Shown: positions 44,883-56,884 of the stretch, piece after piece
How positions within the stretch are numbered: the first letter of the stretch is position 1
Layout of the letters: each line of letters starts with the position of its first letter
DNA from: Chlorocebus sabaeus
Lineage: Eukaryota > Chordata > Mammalia > Primates > Cercopithecidae
Direction: 5' to 3'
NCBI RefSeq assembly: GCF_047675955.1
Contig: NC_132927.1
Span: 63,841,702-63,905,701, forward strand
DNA length: 64,000 bases
Position numbers and translations under genes: made by a program
Notes under the pieces: generated by a model
Databases searched by the model: none
What the model was told of the DNA's origin: nothing
The model's input: the letters and a program-made list of their open reading frames with translations, nothing else

Positions 44883-45005
44883 CAGCCGTGGTGGTGGCTC
44901 ATGTCGATAATCCCAGAACTTTGGAAAGCCAAGGCAGGAGGACTGCTTGAACTCACAAGTTTGGGATCAGCCTGGGCAGCATAGAAGACCCTGACTCTAT
45001 GAGTA
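44883..45005 (+). mobile_element. Alu left-monomer fragment (FLAM-like)
   Basis: CAGCCGTGGTGGTGGCTCAT, CCCAGAACTTTGGAAAGCCA and GATCAGCCTGGGCAGCATAG form one diverged monomer with no second half. Confidence 0.82.
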
Positions 45006-45534
45006 ACAAGAACAATAATTTTAAGGATAAAAAAGGATGTTGAAGAAAGTCAATCTCTGGCAGTTTCTTCCAATATTGATATGGAAAGATTAGAGATTTT
45101 TTAATGCCTGAGACAAGCCTAAGATGCTTTTCGAAGCCCCACCTGTCATATACCATGAAGAGAGAGAAAACATTCAAGCATTTCTAAAAGGCAAAAAGAA
45201 TACTTTTATAGGATTCCAAGAATGGTGCCAGTTAGTTAAACAAAGTGAAACTCACTTGTGCCATTTTAATGTTTCCCCAAAGTGGTGCTTGTCTTTAAGT
45301 TTCACATCTAATGTAAACACCAGAAGTCAAATGGTAATAAAGATTTCTTTAACTGGAAGTGCCAGAAAACACTAACATGCCACACAGTTGATTCACTGGA
45401 GCCCAGCTTTTTCTCCTTTTAAATTAGGTGTCCCAGTTACTCTTCAGTCGCACTGAAAATTATAAAATGCCTAAAATGTAATTTATAGTGTCTGTAAATG
45501 TAAAAAAGCATCTGGTCAATCCTGAAAGAATTTA
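45006..45534. other. Unique sequence
   Basis: Nothing recognised. An 83-codon + frame (45124-45375) resembles no known protein. Confidence 0.5.
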
Positions 45535-45740
45535 GGAGGCAACACAGTGCAGTGAAAATGCCGGAGCATTTGAATGTAGACAACCTGGCTTTGAATCTCA
45601 GCTTCTTAGTGGCTGTAACAATGGGCAGGTCACATCACCTTTCTTAATCTCAGTTTTATCATCTGGAGAATGGATTCAATATACGTCATGCCCTTCTTCC
45701 TTTATAGAGTCTTGAGCCTCAGGGGATCTCATGCTGTGAA
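45535..45740 (+). mobile_element. MIR SINE
   Basis: AACACAGTGCAGTGAAAATG, AACCTGGCTTTGAATCTCAG, GGGCAGGTCACATCACCTTT and CTCAGTTTTATCATCTGGAG follow MIR order closely. Confidence 0.88.
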
Positions 45741-46197
45741 AGTGCATAAAATGAAAATACATATTAAATGCAAACGCATATTAAATGGTTACTCCTGGTA
45801 ACCGCTCATTCTAGTTGCTATCCAGTTTGTAAAATATTCTGGTGTAATGCTCCTCAAGACAGGGAGGCGAGAGCTTCTATTCCATGCTAACACCATTATG
45901 AGTGCATCACCAGTGCTCCAACGGTTCACAAAATGTGATCATACCACTTCATTCAGCTCTGGGGAGAGAAAAACATTGTGCTCCTTGTTTCATTAACTGA
46001 AAGCTTGCCCATCAGATATTAAATATCATAAGTAAAAATAAATGAACATAAATGTGAATAAACATTTCTACAATTGTTAATGAATCTTGTATGTGCCTTA
46101 CAAGTTACAAGGTTTGTAGAGTTAATGAGAGAAAATAGAAGTATTATAGAGAATATAAAAGCTGAATGAGGGCCAGAAACAGCCAGCCATCAGCTGC
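45741..46197. other. AT-rich sequence with duplicate block
   Basis: No gene or family repeat. The right part holds copy B of the 78-bp duplicate (46098-46175). Confidence 0.5.
46098..46175 (+). repeat. 78-bp dispersed duplicate, copy B
   Basis: Homologous to 44611-44688 in the same orientation, about 1.49 kb away; the similarity ends abruptly on both sides. Confidence 0.85.
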
Positions 46198-46636
46198 TGC
46201 TATAGTTTGGATATTTGACCCTCCAAAGCTCATGTTGAAATTTGAACCCCAAAGTTGGAGGTGGGACCCCGTGGAAGGTGCTTGGGTCATGGGGGCAGAT
46301 CTCTAACGGCTGTCTTGGTGCTGTCCTCGTGATAATGAATGAATTCTCACTCTATTAGTTCCTTCAAGAACTAACAGAGGAGCCTGGAACTAAGAGGAGC
46401 CTGGAACCATCCTCCCCTCTCTCTTACCATCTTTCTTGCTGTGTGATCTCTGTCAATACCAGTTCCCTATCCCCTTTTGCCATAAGTGGAAGCAATTGGA
46501 AACCCTCACCAGAAGCAAATGCTGGTTCCATGCTTCTTTGTACAGCAAGCAGAATCATGAGCCAAACAAACCTCTTTTATTTATAAATTTCCTAGCCTCT
46601 GGTATTTCTTTATAGCACTGAAAATGGACCAAGACA
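46198..46636 (+). mobile_element. MSTB-type solo LTR
   Basis: Opens TGCTATAGTTTGGATATTTG, has CCCAAAGTTGGAGGTGGGAC, GGGTCATGGGGGCAGATCTC and TTCCTAGCCTCTGGTATTTC, and ends GACCAAGACA. The short phrase AAGAGGAGCCTGGAAC is a local duplication near 46385. No target duplication is seen. Confidence 0.92.
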
Positions 46637-47020
46637 GGTAGTCACCATAAATGGTGAAAGAATGATCGCTCCTGCATTCACAATAAAGTGGAAAATAAGA
46701 ATATCCTTAATCTTTTTATCATATAATAAAGATAGATGTAGTCGTCTTGAAAAACAAGTGTTTAAACCTTAGAGATAAGGCTAAATCTTTTGAAGCCCAT
46801 GCTCCATCTTGACCTTCCTCCCAACCCTTCTAGAGGCACCACTCTTAAGTTCAGTGTCCATGATTTTAGACCCTTTTCTCTGCACTTGAATACCTACATC
46901 ACATACACCTGCTCAGACATCATACTGGTGTTGTTTTAAGGGTTTTTTCTTAATATAAATGGCACCATACTGACCACATCATTCTGAAACATGAGAATGT
47001 AAACTCTAAGTTCAACCTGC
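46637..47020. other. Unassigned sequence
   Basis: No gene. GAGGCACCACTCTTAAGTTC and ATATAAATGGCACCATACTG could be worn L1M or L2 text, but I cannot place it. Confidence 0.4.
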
Positions 47021-47024
47021 CAGA

Positions 47025-47215
47025 TTGAAATATCTCAACTTAATTTCATAGATGTTTGACTTTAGGAAATTGCTTAGTTTCTCTCATTCTCAGTGTCCTC
47101 ATCTGTATTAATATTATAACCTACCTCATGAGATTGTAATAAGGATTACATGAGCTTATTTAGATAAAGCAGTTAGATTAGTGCCTAGCAGATCACATAA
47201 ATTACACTTGTATGG
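47025..47215 (+). mobile_element. MIR SINE
   Basis: GACTTTAGGAAATTGCTTAG, CAGTGTCCTCATCTGTATTA, ACCTACCTCATGAGATTGTA and GTGCCTAGCAGATCACATAA are MIR core and 3' end. Confidence 0.87.
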
Positions 47216-47459
47216 AAAAGCCATGACGACAAGACCCAAACATAATATTAAAAAAAAAAAAAACACTTAAATGAAAAAGAAAGTCAATGTGAAATTATGC
47301 AGACACTCCATGTGAAGGAAGACAGAAGTGTGAATTCCCTGAGGAGGAAGACACACTGGCTTAATTGACCTGGAACAGGAAATAAACAAAGTGCCGATGG
47401 GTAGTAAATTAGCAGAATGTTAAATATGGTGTCAGAGGGGAAGAAGAAAACACACTGTC

Positions 47460-48620
47460 AACTATAGCGTAGGGTTTGGATTTTATTCTAAGGGTGAGAG
47501 CTTCTTACTAAAGTGCTTTAAGCAAGGGAATTACCAGCCATCATATGTTAGCAGTTGGGACAGACTCCTGTGATGAAAGATAGATTAACAAGAAGAAAAC
47601 AAGTTAGTTTATTAATGTGTGCAGTGTGCATCTCAATGAAAGGTAACTCAAAGCAATCGCTTATATATGATCTCTAACAACAAACAATAAATTTTAGAGA
47701 AGTAGTAAGACAAAGGAAAGCAGTCCTAGGCTTCCAGAGGCAGGAAAGTGTGGAAAGGTAAATATGTGGGAGAAAATTAATGGAGTCAGGCTTGTTTGCA
47801 GATTCCTCTGGTGTCATATGTGAACTGATAAGAATTGTCTCCAGTAATTGACTTCTGTCCTTCCTGGTAGAGAGAGGAGGGGAATGCCTTTACAAATTTA
47901 TGTACTACATTTAGGACAATAGAGAGAGGGAAGAGAGCTTTTCTGCATCTGTTTCTTCTTAATTGTTTTTAGCTCAACAACCCTTTATATTTTAGGAAGA
48001 CATAGTGGAATCAAGGTAAGTGGAAGCTGAGAAACCAGTTAGGAAGCCTTTATAGCAGTCCAGGTGAGAGCTACTATTTGACTTCAAGATAAAATTAAAG
48101 TTGGAGAAAGGTGATCATATTTTAGAGCTAAGGGCAACTTGCTCATAAATTGGGTATCACCAGTGAGAGGAATAGGCTGTTTTGGTGAAAACACTGGGGT
48201 AGTGGAGAGGTTAATTACCAAATGAGGAAGAGGAAATAAGAAGTAGGTTAGAGAAAAACAAAACAGAAAACAGGATGATCCGGAACTGAGCCCCATGGCA
48301 CTACAACCTTAATAGATTGAACAGAAGAGACAAAGCCAAAGGGTAGGGTGAGTAGCAAGTGAGTGTCCTGCCACGGATGTTTTGGATATAAAGTGCTTCA
48401 TAACAGGAGGAGTGTTCAACTATGTTAAAAGCTCCAGTGAGTACTAATAAGAAGAGCACAGATAAATCACCACAGATTTGGCAACCTAGATGTAATTGAT
48501 TGCAGAAGAGTAGACATGACAGAAGTCTTACTGGAGTTTGGGGGAAGAAAAGGGGAAATGAGAGGAAAGGGGAGACAACAGTTGAATCACTTTGAAGACA
48601 CTACTCTGTGAAAGAAGGTA
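47460..48620 (+). repeat. Ancient interspersed repeat, split
   Basis: Left piece has GGTTTGGATTTTATTCTAAG. After unrelated text (about 47580-47990) it resumes with CAGTTAGGAAGCCTTTATAG, CAGTCCAGGTGAGAGCTAC and, further on, AAAAGCTCCAGTGAGTACTA. It resembles the old repeat at 2655-3620. The intervening piece, with GTTTATTAATGTGTGCAGTG, may be an LTR that landed inside. Family not fixed. Confidence 0.4.
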
Positions 48621-48902
48621 GAGAAATAGGTTCGTCCCTGGAGGAGAATATGAAGTCAATACATATATTTTTAATATGGAGGACTTGAGATTATGTGTAT
48701 ATGCTGATACACAGGAAATAGCAGTAGACAATAGGAAAAGAGAAAAAGCAAAGTCTTTGAGGAGATGATAGAAGACAGGATCCTGAACACAGACAACAGA
48801 TTGGTCTTAGAAGCAGTGTCAAACTCCCCGTAACAGGAGAATTCATTTGAGTATCTATAGAGGTAAGGTTGATAAATTGGGTGGTGGGAATATGACAACC
48901 AT

Positions 48903-49293
48903 TGTCTTAGTCCGTTTTCTGCTGCTGTAACATGATGCCAAAGAATGAGATATTTACAAGGAACATAAGTGCATTTCTCTTACAGTTCCAGAGGCTGGGA
49001 AGTCTAAGAGCATGGCATTGGCCTCTGGTGAGGGCCTTCTTGCTGCACAGTTCCATAGCAGGAGGGCAAGTGAGCAGTGAAACAGAGAGAGCAATGGGGC
49101 CAAACTTTTTTTTAAATCAGGAGCCCATTTTTAGGGTAGCTAACTCACTCTCACAATAAGGGCATTAATCCCTTCATGAGGGAAGATCCCTCATTGCCTA
49201 CTCACCACTTAAAGGTCCCACCTCTTAATGCTGTTGTAACAGCAATTAGGTTTTTAACACACAAACTTCTGGGGACACATTAAAGCCATAGCA
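48903..49293 (-). mobile_element. MLT1A-type LTR, antisense
   Basis: Opens TGTCTTAGTCCGTTTTCTGC, has CTTACAGTTCCAGAGGCTGG, AGGGCCTTCTTGCTGCACAG and GACACATTAAAGCCATAGCA. No target duplication is evident. Confidence 0.92.
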
Positions 49294-49549
49294 GTAGTCT
49301 TGCCTCATCATCTTTATTTTCAAGTGTTTACAACTTGACCAGCCAACTATGTATAAGCTTCACAAGAGGAGGTACTTCTAATGTGCACACTTCTCCCTTA
49401 CCCTACTTATCTTCAACCAGAACCTAACACAGCCTTCGTAAGGGAAAATGTTAGGCTATTTACAGCTTAAAACTCCAACATGCTTCCTTAAAGACCTGAG
49501 ACCTGCCTCCTGTTCCATATCCCCAGGGGAGTCATTTTAGGGTGGTATG

Positions 49550-49945
49550 TTCTCTAATTCTCCAACCTTTACATGCCTTATGACCTCTACCTAGAATCTT
49601 CTTCATCTCCCTGGATAGGTCCTTCCCTGAGCATAGCTTCCATTGCAGAAAAGCTTTCCTAAGGCTCCCAGTCTGGTACTAAGGGCATGCTTATTGACCA
49701 TGGAGATCCACATGTTTCCAAAGTAGTCTTCACCATGCATTCCTTTGGAGGATTTTCTTCACAATAGCATCAAGTAAATAATGCTGCATTGTCACTGCTG
49801 ATGGTACATTTTATTCTCCCAAAAATGGAAGCAGTATGAGAGATGAACCTCTGTATTGCTCATTATTAAACCCCAAGACCAAAAGCAAGCATAAAGAAAA
49901 TGCTTCCAAATGCTTCCTCAATGTTGAATAAATGACTAGCAGTAA
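49550..49945 (+). mobile_element. L2-like fragments
   Basis: CTACCTAGAATCTTCTTCAT and GATAGGTCCTTCCCTGAGC, then a 3' piece ending CTCAATGTTGAATAAATGAC, follow L2 3' order with gaps. Confidence 0.45.
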
Positions 49946-49972
49946 GAGAAAAAAAGAATGACATATAATTAT

Positions 49973-50693
49973 TGGTATGGCTTGGGTGTGTATCCCATGC
50001 AAATCTCATGTTGAAATGTGATTTCCAATGTTGGAGGTGGGGCCTGTTGGGAAGTGTTTGGGCCAGGGCAATAGATCCCTCATGAATGTCTTGATGCCCT
50101 TCCTGCAGCAATGAGTTCACAGGAGAGCTGATTGTTTAAAACAGACTGGTGGCCAGGAGAGGTGCCTCACGCCTGTAATCCCAGCACTTTGGGAGGCCGA
50201 GGCAGGCAGATCACAACATCAGGAGATCGAGACCACGATGAAACCCTATCTCTCTTAAGAATACAAAAAATTAGCCGGGTGCGGTGGCAGGTGCCTGTAG
50301 TCCCTGCTACTCAAGAAGCTGAGGCAGGAGAATGGCATGAACCCAGGAGGTGGAGCTTGCAGTGAGCCGAGATTACGAAACTGCCCTCCAGCCTGGGCGA
50401 CAGAGCAAGACTCTGTCTCACAAAAAAAAAAAAACACAACAACAACAACAACAACAACAAACCAGACTGGATGCTCCTCCTTTCTCTCTGACTCCCCTTC
50501 TCTCTCCATGTGATATGCTGCCCCCCCTTCACCTTCTGTCATGAGTAAGAGCTTCCTGAGGCCTCACCAGGAGCAGATACCAGTGCCATGCTTCCTGTAT
50601 AGTCTACAGAACCATGAGCCAAAATAAACCTCTCTTCTTCATAATTGCCCAGCCTCAGGTATTCCTTTATAGTGACATAAAAGGACTACTCTA
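49973..50693 (+). mobile_element. MSTB-type LTR, interrupted by AluY
   Basis: Left half TGGTATGGCTTGGGTGTGTA to GCTGATTGTTTAAAACAGAC; right half (from 50463) has CTCTCCATGTGATATGCTGC, GAGCTTCCTGAGGCCTCACC and CCCAGCCTCAGGTATTCC. One MSTB LTR split by the Alu. Confidence 0.92.
50150..50462 (+). mobile_element. AluY with (CAA)n tail
   Basis: GGCCAGGAGAGGTGCCTCAC to GCAAGACTCTGTCTCAC, then an A run and a (CAA)n stretch (50434-50461). CAGACTGG at 50142-50149 and 50463-50470 is its target duplication. A short deletion is visible in the left monomer (GAGACCACGATGAAACC). Confidence 0.94.
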
Positions 50694-50934
50694 GTCATAT
50701 ACAAAATTGATAATGTAATCTTAATTAGGCATTTAGGCTTGGGAAAATGAACTAAAGTAAGGACACTCAGTAAAACATTGTAAATGGTTAGCTATCACGA
50801 GGAAAAATATAGAAAGCACAGACCATTTTTTTCTTTTAAAATATTTTCTTCTATTTCCAATTTTTCTGCAGTAAACAGTTTTTATTTTTATAAAAAGAAA
50901 AAAATAAATATAATTTGGGACATAAAATCTCCAT

Positions 50935-51317
50935 TGTACTAGTCCTTTCTCACACTGCTATAAGGAACTACCTGAGCCTGGGTAATTTATAAAGAAAAGA
51001 GGTTTAATTGACCCACAGTTACACAGCCTGCACAGGAGGCATGGCTGGGGAGGCCTCAGGAAACTTACAATCATGGCGGAAGGTGAAGGGGAAGCAGGCA
51101 CGTCTTACATGGCCAGAGAAGGAGGAAAAGAGAACAGGAAGAGGTGCTACACACTTGTAAACAACCAGATCTCATGAGAACTTACTCATTAGCACAAGAA
51201 CAGCAAGGAGGAAATCTGCCCTCATGATCTAATCACCTCCCACCAGACCCCTCCTCCAACACTGGGGATTACAATTTGACATGAGATTTGGGTGGGGACA
51301 CAGATCAACCCATATCA
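50935..51317 (-). mobile_element. MSTA/MSTB-type LTR, antisense
   Basis: Opens TGTACTAGTCCTTTCTCACA, has GGGTAATTTATAAAGAAAAG, GGCATGGCTGGGGAGGCCTC, CAATCATGGCGGAAGG and ends CAACCCATATCA. It faces the + strand MSTB LTR 240 bases away. Confidence 0.94.
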
Positions 51318-54300
51318 CCCACTTTGCTCACTTTGGACACCTTCTGTAAGCCTATTTAATGCCTCTCTACCCCCACGTGCTTCTCTCCCTTATGTTTCAT
51401 TCTGCATTTATTGCTGCATTTCACCCCTGGGGTCCTAGTATAGAACTTCTCCAGGTCTTTATTCTGACTTTCCTGGCTTCACTGTCTTTATTGGCCTAGG
51501 TCAACGTACCTCCTGGTGTGCCCAGTCTCCAGAACCTGCTGTGGAGCAGCCCCCCATGGAAACTACAACCCCAAAAAGGCCTTCTCTCTCTCAGGTTCCA
51601 GCAGCCCAAATAGTCAAGAGGCCGTGTCTCAGGGTTTGGTAATGCACTAGAGAGTACATTTGTATGTACAAAGTGAGTTTTCTTTTCCACATATCTTCTC
51701 AGCATTTACCTAAAGATGAACAACTGGGATTCTCTTTTACCTACTATATTAAATTGCAAAATTCTATCTGGTAAATTCTCTGTAGAGAGCACATTCAATT
51801 TAGTTACAAAGCAGAGGTTATAATATGTAGCAGAACTAACTGAACAGCAAAAGTCCCAATGCCAGGGAAGAACACAGGAAATTTCATATATCATCTATCC
51901 TAGGAGATTTTCCCATAGTGTAGAGTTACCTCGCAGTCAATAGACATTAAAAAGAATAAATTATTTTTTTTGAAAAACTTGAAAAACTTATTTGTATCTC
52001 CTGTGCCACTAAGGTAAGTTAAAAATGCTATTTCAATCTTTCTAAAATTTGTTTTAGTGGAGTATATGGTTACTAATATACATTTTGATTTTGCATTTTC
52101 ACATGAGTAGTGATGGTCTAGTTTTATTTCCATTTTAAAGACATGGTCTTGCCTTTGTATTTGTGTTTTAAATTACAACCTAAAGAAAAAATGAAATCCT
52201 TAGCAGCATTAAAAGAAACCACTTTCTTCAACACATACACACTCAGAAAGTATTGTTCTTGTTTTTAACCTCAGAGACATATTTTGGCAGAGAGACCCAT
52301 CACCAAATAGACACATCAATGGCCTTCCCTGATCTAAGAACATGTGTGAGGAAGATTTTTACTTTCTCCCCAATAATTTCTATATTATAATGAATTTAAA
52401 CCTGCTAATTTCCATTTCTCAGACCATCTCCCAACTCAAATAATCCTTCCAGGAGCAGATTTTTAGAAGTGAAAATGCCTAAAGAAAATCCCAGAAAAAA
52501 ATGAGATAGCCAAGAGAATACTTGATGCAGAGCAATAAATCCCTACACTCTAAACTGCAACCATAACGCCTTCAAAAAAGCCATCAGCAGCTGGAGCCTT
52601 CATATTTAGAATAATGTTTATAAATGATTTTATCTAATTTTAATTGTCATGCATTCACAGCAATCTGTCAGCTTTTAGCCAGGTTAGACATCCTCACAGC
52701 TGGAGAGGACCCTCAAATCACCAGAGAACCCCGAATAAGGGGCAAGTCAGAAAAATCCCTGCCATATATTCCTCCCCTGCTGATCTCCAACATATTGTGG
52801 GGAGAAGCAGCTGCCTGGAGCAGAAGCTGCTGTCAGAGGGGGCTCCTCCTGCAGTGCCCATAGCAGCCACACTCAGGAGCTTCACTAAGCACTGCTCAGG
52901 GACCGTTTCAACCACAAGGTTCTTGCATCAGCTCTGCCTTCACTGAGACTCTGCCCCATTCTGTCATCAGTTCCCTGCTGACCACTCCCAAGAGGGCATA
53001 TGACTACTGGAGAAAGACATTTCAGAATCAAAAAAGGCAGATGGGCAACCAAAAGAACATTTCTTCTTTTAGAACAAACAACAAACTTTATTTTTCTACT
53101 ACCAACCAAAGACCTGCATACTATTGTCAAAGTTTCTGCCTTTGTGATTCTCCATTTTCCTTCAGCTCTATAGACTTTGAAGTCCACTTCCAAAAATGCC
53201 TAACACAGATATTGTCTGGATGCTCCATGAGAGTTTGAGAATCTGCCTACATTTCCCCATTCCCAATCGAACAAAATCCCTTCTAACACTGATAAAATGG
53301 GGCCATTCTTGGCATGGTGTGATACTCAAGGAAGACACAAGTCAAACAAATAAAGAGCATTAAGGAACAATTTAAACATTGACTGAAGTCTTGAAGAGTG
53401 GAAAGCACAGTTTACATTTTCATGACACACATAGCAAAATTTCCTATATATCCTCTCTGCTCATCGATTTCCCCCACATCTTCCTAGTAGCTGCTCAACA
53501 ATCTCTCCCCCAAAAATTTACTTTTCCAGATCTCGTTTATCTGCTTTTTTAAATGTGGATAAATCTAGTCTTTCTCAGCTACGCCCAATTCTGCAGCTTT
53601 AGACATCTACTCTGATCATTCAAAAAGAACCATGGCCAGACAATTGGCTGGACACCAAGTAACTAATTTCTCCCCCCACCCCCACCCCCGTTAAAAAGCA
53701 GAGGGATGAGAGGTTTGATTATTTATGCATCACTAGTGTTGTCCTTGTTACAAGCAGATGAGAAACTCAACTAATTTGAACCAGTCCTGAATTCTTTCAA
53801 TTTCCTCCCTCCCTCCTTGTCTCCTTCCCTTCCTTCCCTCTCCCTTCCTTCCTTCTTTTATTCTTTTTTCTTTCCCTCCCCAAACTTATAAATCATCAAA
53901 TATTTCTGCTGGAAGATTCCTTACAAATCTTCTGGTGGAATTCCTCCTGAGACCCAGGGCGGCATTGTGTCCAAGGTCTCCAGCCATTCATCTCTGGCTG
54001 AGCAGTGACTGGAGACCTGGCTTGTGTCTCCAGATCCTATGCTTGTTCCATTCCCATTCCACCATATTACATTCAAGAAAAAAATTGCAGCCAAACACGT
54101 TTGTGTCAAGAATCATTTGTAATCTATGTTCTCAGGGATAACCTGGGATTTGTACACATTCTGCCGTTTACATATACCTTCTACAACTATATTACTACAT
54201 AATGAAAATCAAGTTCAGAATGATAGCCCTCAGATACTATAAATTTTCCAGGACAAAAAGCAATGATCCATTGGTGCTTCCTAGAATGCCCTTGCTTTTA

Positions 54301-54954
54301 AAAAGGGTCTCAACATTAATTGAAAGAAATAGTTTTTTGCATAAATTTCTGTAAACTAGAAAAGGCAATTAATCACATATCCTTTCCATGAGTATCTTGA
54401 TTCGTTGAGGGCTTATGAGGTGACGATGCTATAATCATTTTATAGAGGACACTTCACTTGCATTGGTTACCAGGTATTCAATAGCTTGTAATATTAGGAC
54501 CTCCAGTAAAAGGAGACTGAAACTAACCACAGTCCTACCTCCCTCCACCTCTCTCTACACACTCAAGGAAGTATCCACGAGGGCAGAAATCACATATCCT
54601 TATCCAAGAAACTTTAATTATCCACCACCTACAGTGTCCAGGTCAGCCCACTTCAGAATCTATCTGATACTGGAGTAAGTGGCCATTTTGAAACCAAAGC
54701 ATGATCTTCAGACATTGAATTCTGAAAAAAAAAATTCAAGAGAATTAAGGTTTCTTGGATAAGAGTATGTGAAATATTTTTGGAAAAAGGAAACGAGGAA
54801 TGGGACAAAGAATCTGAAAGGGCTGAAAGGGGAAAATAAATATCTGTGAATTATTACAAATTGATTATTGATTGTTAAGTGCAATTGTTACTTCAGGGCA
54901 ACATTCAGAGTTTCCTGGCATGTGACAGGCATTTTGTTCACCATTTCTGAGTGA
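51318..54954. other. 3.6-kb repeat-poor block
   Basis: I recognise no SINE, LINE or LTR here. It contains a C-rich run (53672-53689) and a CT-rich tract (53798-53880). The open frames (62-102 codons, both strands, e.g. 52644-52946 + and 52885-53193 minus) overlap one another and resemble nothing known. It may simply be unique DNA or repeats too old to see. Confidence 0.55.
53798..53880 (+). repeat. CCTT-type polypyrimidine tract
   Basis: Imperfect CCCT/CCTT units for about 80 bases with almost no purines, capable of H-DNA in principle. Confidence 0.9.
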
Positions 54955-55159
54955 CATGGTGCCATCAAGCCCACTGTGGCTGGAATCTCAGGCCATATTG
55001 GCAGCAGACAGCAGGGCACTCAGACCTGAAAATATAACAGCTCAAGGCTTGAAGAGTATTCAGTTAGTCCCAGTGAAACTCTTCTCCCCATTTCAGTCTG
55101 CAACAAGGAAGGGCTGGGTCATGCTCACCCACTCAGAACCTGGAAGTGCCACTCTCCCT

Positions 55160-55305
55160 CTTCATGAGCTGGAATTTCTTCATCTCTAAAATATAATGAT
55201 AATACCTAACACATAGGTTTGCTGTGAGGATTAAATATTAAATGTGGCCACTAGTAAGTGCTGTAAAAGTGTAAGCAATAATTTCTGTTATTATCTGCCC
55301 TCAGT
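55160..55305 (+). mobile_element. MIR SINE
   Basis: TTTCTTCATCTCTAAAATAT, AATGATAATACCTAACACAT, GTTTGCTGTGAGGATTAAAT and CTAGTAAGTGCTGTAAAAG are MIR text. Confidence 0.85.
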
Positions 55306-55397
55306 TATCAATATAGCTGTTCTGTGCTGCCCCAAACAGAGCTTTCATCCCTAAGCTTGTGAAGTGCTTAAAGAAAGTTCGAGACAAATAAAGTCTT

Positions 55398-55475
55398 AGT
55401 CTCTCTCTCTCTCTACACCTTCTCTCTCTCTCCCTCCTTTCTTCCCTTTTCTTCTTTTATTTCTCTTCTTCTTAA
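55398..55475 (+). repeat. CT-rich microsatellite
   Basis: (CT)n blocks with a short ACACCTT break, then T/C-rich sequence. It follows AATAAAGTCTTAGT. Confidence 0.9.
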
Positions 55476-55829
55476 TAGATTTAAGTGAAATGACTTCCCA
55501 TTTCTTCAATGCTTCAATTCATCTAAAATTTCATCCACACATAGGAACTGTCCAGTCTACCCTTTAAGTGTCAACATCCTGGGCAAGATCTAATGCTTAG
55601 AAGGAACGAGGGCACCACTGTCCTTACAGATCATGTTGAAATCCAATGCAATGAAGGTCAAAGCAAGAAAGCCAAAGTTTGAGAAACGTGGCTTATGTGG
55701 TCAGTGAGATGCCACCAAATCAAGGGCATATTCCAAGTTCCTAAGATCAATTGCCTGAGATCCACAAAAGGCTGAAGAAGGCAGGATCCAATCAGGCATG
55801 AAAGTCGTCAAAGTGAAAACAGACTCACT

Positions 55830-56290
55830 AATATAAAAAGCACAAAAAAAGCCCTGACAAACACAGCCAGGGAAGACCCTGAAGAGAGGGCCCTCATGAA
55901 GAAAGGGTTTTGTTGTTATACCTTAGAACAACAAAAGACCCTACCCTATGAAAAGTATAACCTTATGCAAAGGCCATTGCAGCCGGACACAACAATACTC
56001 CTATGAGGATATCTGACCAGCAACTCCCTGTGCAGCCTCAGAATAGAGTGACCTTTATTATTGCTCTTTGTAGCCAAGATCATTATTTCAAAGCAATTAT
56101 ATAATCCTCCTTATTTTTCCTTCCAAACACTTATCTTTTACCTCCCTGAAAACACATAGTTTACTGACATGTAAGCTACATCATTACGTAGTTTACATGT
56201 AACGATGTAACCATTACAGCACTCTCTTGTCAAATAAACATGTTTTCATTTACAGAACCTCTCTCTGTTTGTTATTTAGGATGACACAAA
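55830..56290 (+). mobile_element. ERV-like LTR, second copy of the 20-kb LTR
   Basis: Homologous to 19960-20243: TGACCAGCAACTCCCTGTGC, TATTTCAAAGCAATTATATA and CAAATAAACATGTTTTCATT. AATAAA is at 56233-56238. Unlike the other copy, it continues past the poly(A) site into ACAGAACCTCTCTCTG. ATATAAAA near 55832 could be its TATA box. The 5' boundary is unclear. A 13-bp-stem hairpin lies at 56167-56200. Confidence 0.65.
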
Positions 56291-56671
56291 CCAGACAAAG
56301 TTTAAAATGCCGAACTACCAGGAAGGATGAAAGAGCTCCCTCCAGTTGTCCCAGTATAATGCTGCAGCTTGTAGTTCACAAGTATGTGCCACCATCACAA
56401 AGTATTAAGTCCTCCTAAGGCAGCTCCCATGGCTGGCTCTCAGCCACTAAAGTTTGGATTTATAATGTCGTTTTAAATTCTAAGAAATTATCAGGTGTCT
56501 TCAACTTTTTCATAAGGGGGATTGAAATCTGGTCCCTCTGTATAAAAACAAACAAACACAAAACAACAGTAGATACTGTTCAGGTGTTCATGGTCCAGGC
56601 TCCCTGAGATCTGAGGCAGTCAGGCTCACAGCTAAAGGAGAATATTAGAAGTTGTTTGAGAGGAACATGTG

Positions 56672-56882
56672 GTGGTCAAGAGGGTTTGCCTTCAAGTCAG
56701 ACAGTCTGGGGTTGGAGTCATGCGATCTCCATTTACTGACAATGTAGCCTCTGATAAATTTGTTTATTATATAAAATGGGACAATAAGGTAAATATCACG
56801 TTAATACTGTTGAGTATGTGGAATAAAATATTTTGTGTGAAAGTGCTTAGTAGCATACCTGGCTGTTACTGCTATTGCCACT
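56672..56882 (+). mobile_element. MIR SINE
   Basis: GTGGTCAAGAGGGTTTGCC, TCAGACAGTCTGGGGTTGGA, ATAAAATGGGACAATAAGG and GTGCTTAGTAGCATACCTGG follow MIR order through its length. Confidence 0.87.
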
Positions 56883-56884
56883 TG

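Noticed and set aside
48001..48030. Second donor-like string AAG|GTAAGT near 48017
   Set aside because: It falls inside an old interspersed repeat and has no other exon-like feature.
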